Part shown: positions 60,250 to 64,000 of the stretch, piece after piece | Layout: each line of letters begins with the position of its first letter | How positions within the stretch are numbered: the first letter of the stretch is position 1 | Notes under the pieces: generated by a model | Databases searched by the model: none | The model's input: the letters and a program-made list of their open reading frames with translations, nothing else | Told to the model about the DNA's origin: nothing | Assembly: GCF_023715685.1 (NCBI RefSeq) | Contig: NZ_JAMBOQ010000001.1 | Coordinates: 124,001 to 188,000 of the forward strand | Length of the DNA: 64,000 bases | Reading direction: 5' to 3' | From: Priestia aryabhattai | GTDB lineage: Bacteria; Bacillota; Bacilli; Bacillales; Bacillaceae_H | Made by a program: the position numbers and the translations under genes

Positions 60250-61447
60250 ACCACTGATGCTTCTTTTACTTTGTGCATTATTAGTCTTATTGTCAGGGTG
60301 CTGGGACCGCGAAGAGTTACAGCAACTGAGTATCGTATCAGGAATGGCCATTGATAAAGGCGGTGACGCCGTAAAAAACAGATATAAAGTGACAGTTCAA
60401 ATCATCAACCCTTCACAAGTCGCTGGTGGACAACAGGGGGGGAAAGTTCAAGCTTCGCCTGTGACAACCTTTACTGAAACAGGAAGCACCCTTGCTGAGA
60501 CCCTTCGAAAGATTTCAACAAAGTCACCTGGAGAGCTTTTCTTTCCTCACCTTCAAGTTTTGGTGATTGGTGAAAGGGTAGCGAAAGAAGGAATTGAAGA
60601 TTTGTTTGATATGATTGAACGTGATGCCCAATTTCGCGTCCTTTTTCCAGTTTTAATTGCAAGAGGGCATGTTACAGCAAAAGAAACGCTAGAAGTCACA
60701 ACAGCTTTAGAAGCCATCCCTTCTGCAAAAATTGGGGATGCATTAAAGTCTTCTGAAGAAGACTGGGGAGCATATAAAAGTACACGTGCAGATCAGGTGA
60801 TTCAAGGACTAAAAGAAGGAAGTGTAATGGTCACAGGTGTTGAGATTAATGGAGAGACGAAGAGTGGAAATGCCACAACAAATACGCAACAAATTTCCCC
60901 ACGCGCGCAGATTGAAATAAAAGGAATGGCTCTTTTTAAAAATGGGAAGTTGGAAAAATGGTTGGATGGGCATGCTGCACGAGGAGTGACTTGGATTACA
61001 AATGAAATGAAACGAACTGTGATGAATCTTAACTGTGGAAAGAAAAAGGAAGCCACTGCAATTGAAATTTCACGTGCCAAATCATCTACTCATGTAACAA
61101 TCAAACATCAGAAACCAGTTATCTATATTACCGTTCATGCCGAAGGCGCTGTCTTAGAAAATAATTGTTCTAAGGACCTTGGTAAATCGCTAGTCCTTGG
61201 CCAACTAGATGAACAACTAGAAGAAGAGATTAAACAGGAAGTATTACTGACAGTAAAAAAAGCACAAAAACAAAAAAGTGATATCTTCAATTTTGGTGAA
61301 ATAGTTAATATGGCAGACAAACATGTATGGAAAAATATAGAGACGTCATGGGAAAAAGACATCTTTCCGGAAACAGAAGTTCATGTGAATGTACAGGCAA
61401 TTATTCGCCGAACAGGAATGACAACCAAATCCTATATAAGCAAATAA
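60239..61447 (+). CDS. Germinant receptor C subunit (Ger(x)C lipoprotein)
   Basis: 402 residues. Lipoprotein signal with lipobox LLSGC (Cys21) followed by WDREELQQLSIVSGMAIDKG, typical of GerAC/GerBC. Ger(x)C domains follow (SPGELFFPHLQVLVIGE; RAQIEIKGMALFKNGKLEKW). ATG 60239 behind AAAGAGGG overlaps the A gene by 11 bp; an earlier ATG at 60218 would spoil the signal peptide. The C subunit is anchored on the outer face of the spore inner membrane and needed for receptor function. Confidence 0.94.
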   Translation: MRHKPLMLLLLCALLVLLSGCWDREELQQLSIVSGMAIDKGGDAVKNRYKVTVQIINPSQVAGGQQGGKVQASPVTTFTETGSTLAETLRKISTKSPGELFFPHLQVLVIGERVAKEGIEDLFDMIERDAQFRVLFPVLIARGHVTAKETLEVTTALEAIPSAKIGDALKSSEEDWGAYKSTRADQVIQGLKEGSVMVTGVEINGETKSGNATTNTQQISPRAQIEIKGMALFKNGKLEKWLDGHAARGVTWITNEMKRTVMNLNCGKKKEATAIEISRAKSSTHVTIKHQKPVIYITVHAEGAVLENNCSKDLGKSLVLGQLDEQLEEEIKQEVLLTVKKAQKQKSDIFNFGEIVNMADKHVWKNIETSWEKDIFPETEVHVNVQAIIRRTGMTTKSYISK

Positions 61448-61489
61448 CAAATCTAACCACAAGGGGCAAAGAAAGGGGTTGTTTGATCG

Positions 61490-62587
61490 ATGGAGAAAGC
61501 GAAAATAAGTGTCATTCAACTGTTTGCCCTCATGTTTATCTTTGAGTTGGGAACAGCGCTAGTCGTTAGTTATGGGACATCTGCTGGAAAGGACGCTTGG
61601 CTGTCTATTCTTTTGGCGATATGTGGTGGTGTTATTTTATCTTTTGTCTATTTTATTCTATTTCGTCAATATCCGAATTTGCTCTTCACTGGATATATAA
61701 GAGAGATATTTGGCAAATATATTGGATGGATTATTGGTTTGTTATATTGTCTCACCTTTTTGTACATTTGCGGGAGAAATGTACGTGAGTTTGGAGATCT
61801 ATTGGTTTCATCCACCTTATCAGAAACTCCATTATTGGTAATCAATATTACACTTGTGCTTGTGATGTGCTATGTCATTTATCTAGGTGTGGAAGTATTA
61901 GGGAGAACAGCAGAAGTATTTTTTGTTATTTTGCTCTTACTTGGAGCAGCCGGGAATTTTTTTGTCCTGATATCAGGAGATGTTGATTTTCACCAGATAC
62001 GTCCCTTTCTTGAACACGGATGGAAACCTATCTTCACCACAGCTTTTCCCCACCTACTCATTTTCCCATTTGGCGAAATGATTGCTTTTACGATGCTATT
62101 ACCGTATTTAAATCGCCCTCAATTAGCAAAGAGAGTCTGGTTGGGGGCTGTGATTTCAAGTGGGTTGATTTTAAGCTGGACCGTATTGTTAAATATCTCT
62201 GTTCTTGGTCTAGATGTAATGAACCGTTCGACGTTTCCTATGTTAAAAGCAGTTGGGAAAGTCAATCTGTTTGATTTTATAGAAAGACTGGATGCCATTG
62301 TGGTATTTACTTTATTGATTACTGTCTTTTTCAAAGCATCCATCTATTTATATACTGCGGTCATTGGTATAGCTGATTTATTCAAATTAAACAATTATCA
62401 TCAGATTCTTTTACCGATAGGAACGGTTGTTATCTTTTTATCTCTCACCATGGCTTCTAGTTTTTCAGAACATACGGAAGAAGGTTTTCTTTTTAATTAC
62501 TTTGCTTTTATTCCTCTTATCATTCTTCCCGTATTGCTGTTGTTAGTTTCGATTATACGTAAGCATTTTAAAAGGAAAATGAATTAG
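61490..62587 (+). CDS. Germinant receptor B subunit, first tandem copy
   Basis: 365 residues, ten membrane helices of the APC-superfamily fold (MEKAKISVIQLFALMFIFEL; NVREFGDLLVSSTLSETPLL; RPFLEHGWKPIFTTAFPHLL; FGEMIAFTMLLPYLN). B subunits bind the germinant and set specificity. ATG 61490 follows AAAGGGG. It is followed 109 bp later by a second B gene of almost equal length, so the operon encodes alternative B subunits for one A/C pair. Confidence 0.94.
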   Translation: MEKAKISVIQLFALMFIFELGTALVVSYGTSAGKDAWLSILLAICGGVILSFVYFILFRQYPNLLFTGYIREIFGKYIGWIIGLLYCLTFLYICGRNVREFGDLLVSSTLSETPLLVINITLVLVMCYVIYLGVEVLGRTAEVFFVILLLLGAAGNFFVLISGDVDFHQIRPFLEHGWKPIFTTAFPHLLIFPFGEMIAFTMLLPYLNRPQLAKRVWLGAVISSGLILSWTVLLNISVLGLDVMNRSTFPMLKAVGKVNLFDFIERLDAIVVFTLLITVFFKASIYLYTAVIGIADLFKLNNYHQILLPIGTVVIFLSLTMASSFSEHTEEGFLFNYFAFIPLIILPVLLLLVSIIRKHFKRKMN

Positions 62588-62695
62588 TAATGCGTTTAGA
62601 CTGATTCTATTATTGAACATTGAGAAAGTTATTAGCCAATATGAAAGAAAAAAGACGGCTTTAAAAACCGTAAAGAAAGGAGGTAATCTACAAAG

Positions 62696-63799
62696 ATGGA
62701 GAAAGCGAAAATAAGCGTGATTCAACTCTTTGCCCTGATGTTTATTTTCGATTTAGGGACTGCATTAATCGTAAGTTATGGAATACCCGCTAGGAAAGAT
62801 GCTTGGCTTGCTATCCTTTTTGGGATGGGGGGAGGCATAGTCTTATTCTTTGTTTACTATACGTTATTTTGTCAATATCCGACCCTTCCACTTACCGGTT
62901 ATATCAGAAAGATATTTGGTAAATACCTTGGATGGGTGCTAGGATTATTATACTGTTTGTTCTTTTTATATATTGCAGCCAGAAATGTACGGGATTTTGG
63001 AGACTTACTGACTTCGTCCACTTTACCAGAAACCCCATTACTAGCAATTAATCTCTCGCTTATTCTTGTCATGTGTTATGTCATTTACCTAGGGATTGAG
63101 GTAGTAGGGAGAACGGCAGAAGTATTTATCGTCATTTTACTCTTATTTGGGTTAGGGGGGAATTTCTTTATCCTCGTATCTGGAGATATTGATTTCAATC
63201 ATATCCGACCCTTTCTTGAACATGGCTGGAAGCCCATTTTAACTACAGCGTTTCCTCCTATTGTGTCTTTTCCATTTGGTGAAATGCTCGTATTTACGAT
63301 GTTACTACCGTATTTGAATCGTCCTAAACTAATAAAAAAGGTATGGTTATCTGCCTTAATTTCAAGTGGCTTGATCTTAAGCTGGACAGCTGCTTTAAAT
63401 ATGTCGATTCTAGGCTTGGATGTAATGCAAAGATCTACATTTCCTACCTTGGCTACGATTGGAAAAGTCAATCTATTTGATTTTATTGAAAGGCTGGATG
63501 CTATTGTAGTTTTCACACTGTTAATGACCGTTTTTTTCAAAGCATCTATTTTTATGTATGGAGCTATCATTGGAATCACTGACTTATTTAAGGTGAAGAA
63601 CCGCCAGCAAATCATTCTTCCTATAGGATTCATTTTGGTTTTTCTATCCATGACAATCGCCTCCAGTTTTTCAGAGCATTTAGAAGAGGGGTTTACTATT
63701 ACATTAAAATATTTTCATGTTCCTTTTTTTATTGTTATTCCTTTGTTTATGCTGGTTATCTCCATCATTCGGAACTACGTGAAGAAAAAAACTAATTAG
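62696..63799 (+). CDS. Germinant receptor B subunit, second tandem copy
   Basis: 367 residues, closely related to the preceding gene throughout (same MEKAKISVIQLFALMFIF opening; VNLFDFIERLDAIVVFTLL shared). Differences concentrate in helices 2-3 and the last loop. AAAGGAGG lies at good spacing before ATG 62696. It arose by tandem duplication and probably widens or changes germinant specificity. In B. megaterium-type spores, interchangeable B subunits are known to change the germinants recognised. Confidence 0.93.
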   Translation: MEKAKISVIQLFALMFIFDLGTALIVSYGIPARKDAWLAILFGMGGGIVLFFVYYTLFCQYPTLPLTGYIRKIFGKYLGWVLGLLYCLFFLYIAARNVRDFGDLLTSSTLPETPLLAINLSLILVMCYVIYLGIEVVGRTAEVFIVILLLFGLGGNFFILVSGDIDFNHIRPFLEHGWKPILTTAFPPIVSFPFGEMLVFTMLLPYLNRPKLIKKVWLSALISSGLILSWTAALNMSILGLDVMQRSTFPTLATIGKVNLFDFIERLDAIVVFTLLMTVFFKASIFMYGAIIGITDLFKVKNRQQIILPIGFILVFLSMTIASSFSEHLEEGFTITLKYFHVPFFIVIPLFMLVISIIRNYVKKKTN

Positions 63800-63968
63800 G
63801 ATGGTATCGTTTCTCTTTTTTCTTTTTTATAATCATAAAAATTTGCTGGCCAATGACAATAAGAAAAAGTACAGCTAACATGATATATTCAGCATTACTC
63901 ATTACCCAAAAAGGGTTTAGAAGGTGCATAAATGAATCATGGAAACTAAAACCTAATAGAAAATCCAT
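63792..63968 (-). CDS. Possible small membrane protein, 58 residues
   Basis: Minus-strand frame ending at 63792, overlapping the end of the second B gene by 8 bp. It has a hydrophobic-aromatic N-terminal half (MDFLLGFSFHDSFMHLLNPF), a clear membrane helix (EYIMLAVLFLIVIGQQIFMI) and a strongly basic end (KKKKEKRYHPN). No ribosome site is visible before ATG 63968, and the gene could start beyond the window edge. Convergent with the ger operon; not recognised. Confidence 0.4.
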   Translation of the reverse strand: MDFLLGFSFHDSFMHLLNPFWVMSNAEYIMLAVLFLIVIGQQIFMIIKKKKEKRYHPN

Positions 63969-64000
63969 TAACAAGAGGTTTAAAGTAGATAATAAAAAGA

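Noticed and set aside
1-64000. CRISPR arrays, rRNA, tRNA, prophage modules
   Set aside because: No regularly spaced repeats, no rRNA or tRNA-like sequence and no phage structural genes were seen on reading both strands.

Overview
The window looks like chromosomal DNA of a low-GC, endospore-forming Bacillaceae, most likely the Priestia (Bacillus) megaterium group. Supporting signs are a GerA-type germination operon, an alpha/beta-type SASP gene, CotD- and YjcZ-type spore proteins, S-box and yybP-ykoY riboswitches, AGGAGG-type ribosome binding sites, frequent TTG/GTG starts and Bacillus-type neighbourhoods (ycnJI, yoaS-yozG, ycgRQ, yvaED). This is inferred from reading alone; no database search was possible. 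No rRNA, tRNA, CRISPR array or intact prophage was seen.

Layout. 0-12.9 kb is accessory: a VOC protein, a streptogramin-resistance-like pair (vat beside a broken vgb), ycnJI copper genes, an ArsR gene with a 5'-broken oxidoreductase, an MFS exporter, an IS3 remnant that cuts off a zinc-ribbon gene, a cold-shock protein and a dead VOC copy. 13.0-16.3 kb holds three RsbR-type stressosome paralogues. 17-28 kb is a mix of small proteins, a DUF2935 gene with a frameshifted CxxH/CxxC gene, a CAAX-type protease, a SAM-riboswitch-controlled MetE-like gene, a DHA2 exporter, a germination-gene remnant and yoaS-yozG. 28.4-30.9 kb is a TetR/MFS pair.

32.5-40.2 kb reads as a metal-homeostasis island. It has a ZIP transporter and an opposing operon of a heavy-metal P-type ATPase with an altered CPx motif, accompanied by three proteins that carry the same cysteine-free, PGR-containing N-terminal domain. 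Next come ycgR-ycgQ and then a yybP-ykoY (Mn2+) riboswitch with its terminator in front of a 66-residue Lys/Arg/His/Ser-rich protein. A CPA2 antiporter with a Usp-like tail follows after a repeat.

45-49.7 kb is a cluster of small, probably sporulation-linked genes (two YjcZ, CotD, SASP and several unrecognised ones). 49.8-51.5 kb has a secreted lipase and yvaE-yvaD. 51.6-57.8 kb is a sucrose/oligosaccharide module (GH32, GH13, LacI regulator, divergent CscB/LacY-like permease) with visible operators and cre-like sites. 58.6-63.8 kb is a germination receptor operon, A-C-B-B', with two tandem B subunits.

Two features run across the window. One is a dispersed intergenic repeat of about 240 nt with two terminator-like hairpins, a TGTATAT/ATATACA box and a CTTGAG...CTCAAG box (four good copies plus partial ones). 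The other is a high density of single-lesion pseudogenes; four of the in-frame stops replace tryptophan codons (TGG to TAG or TGA).
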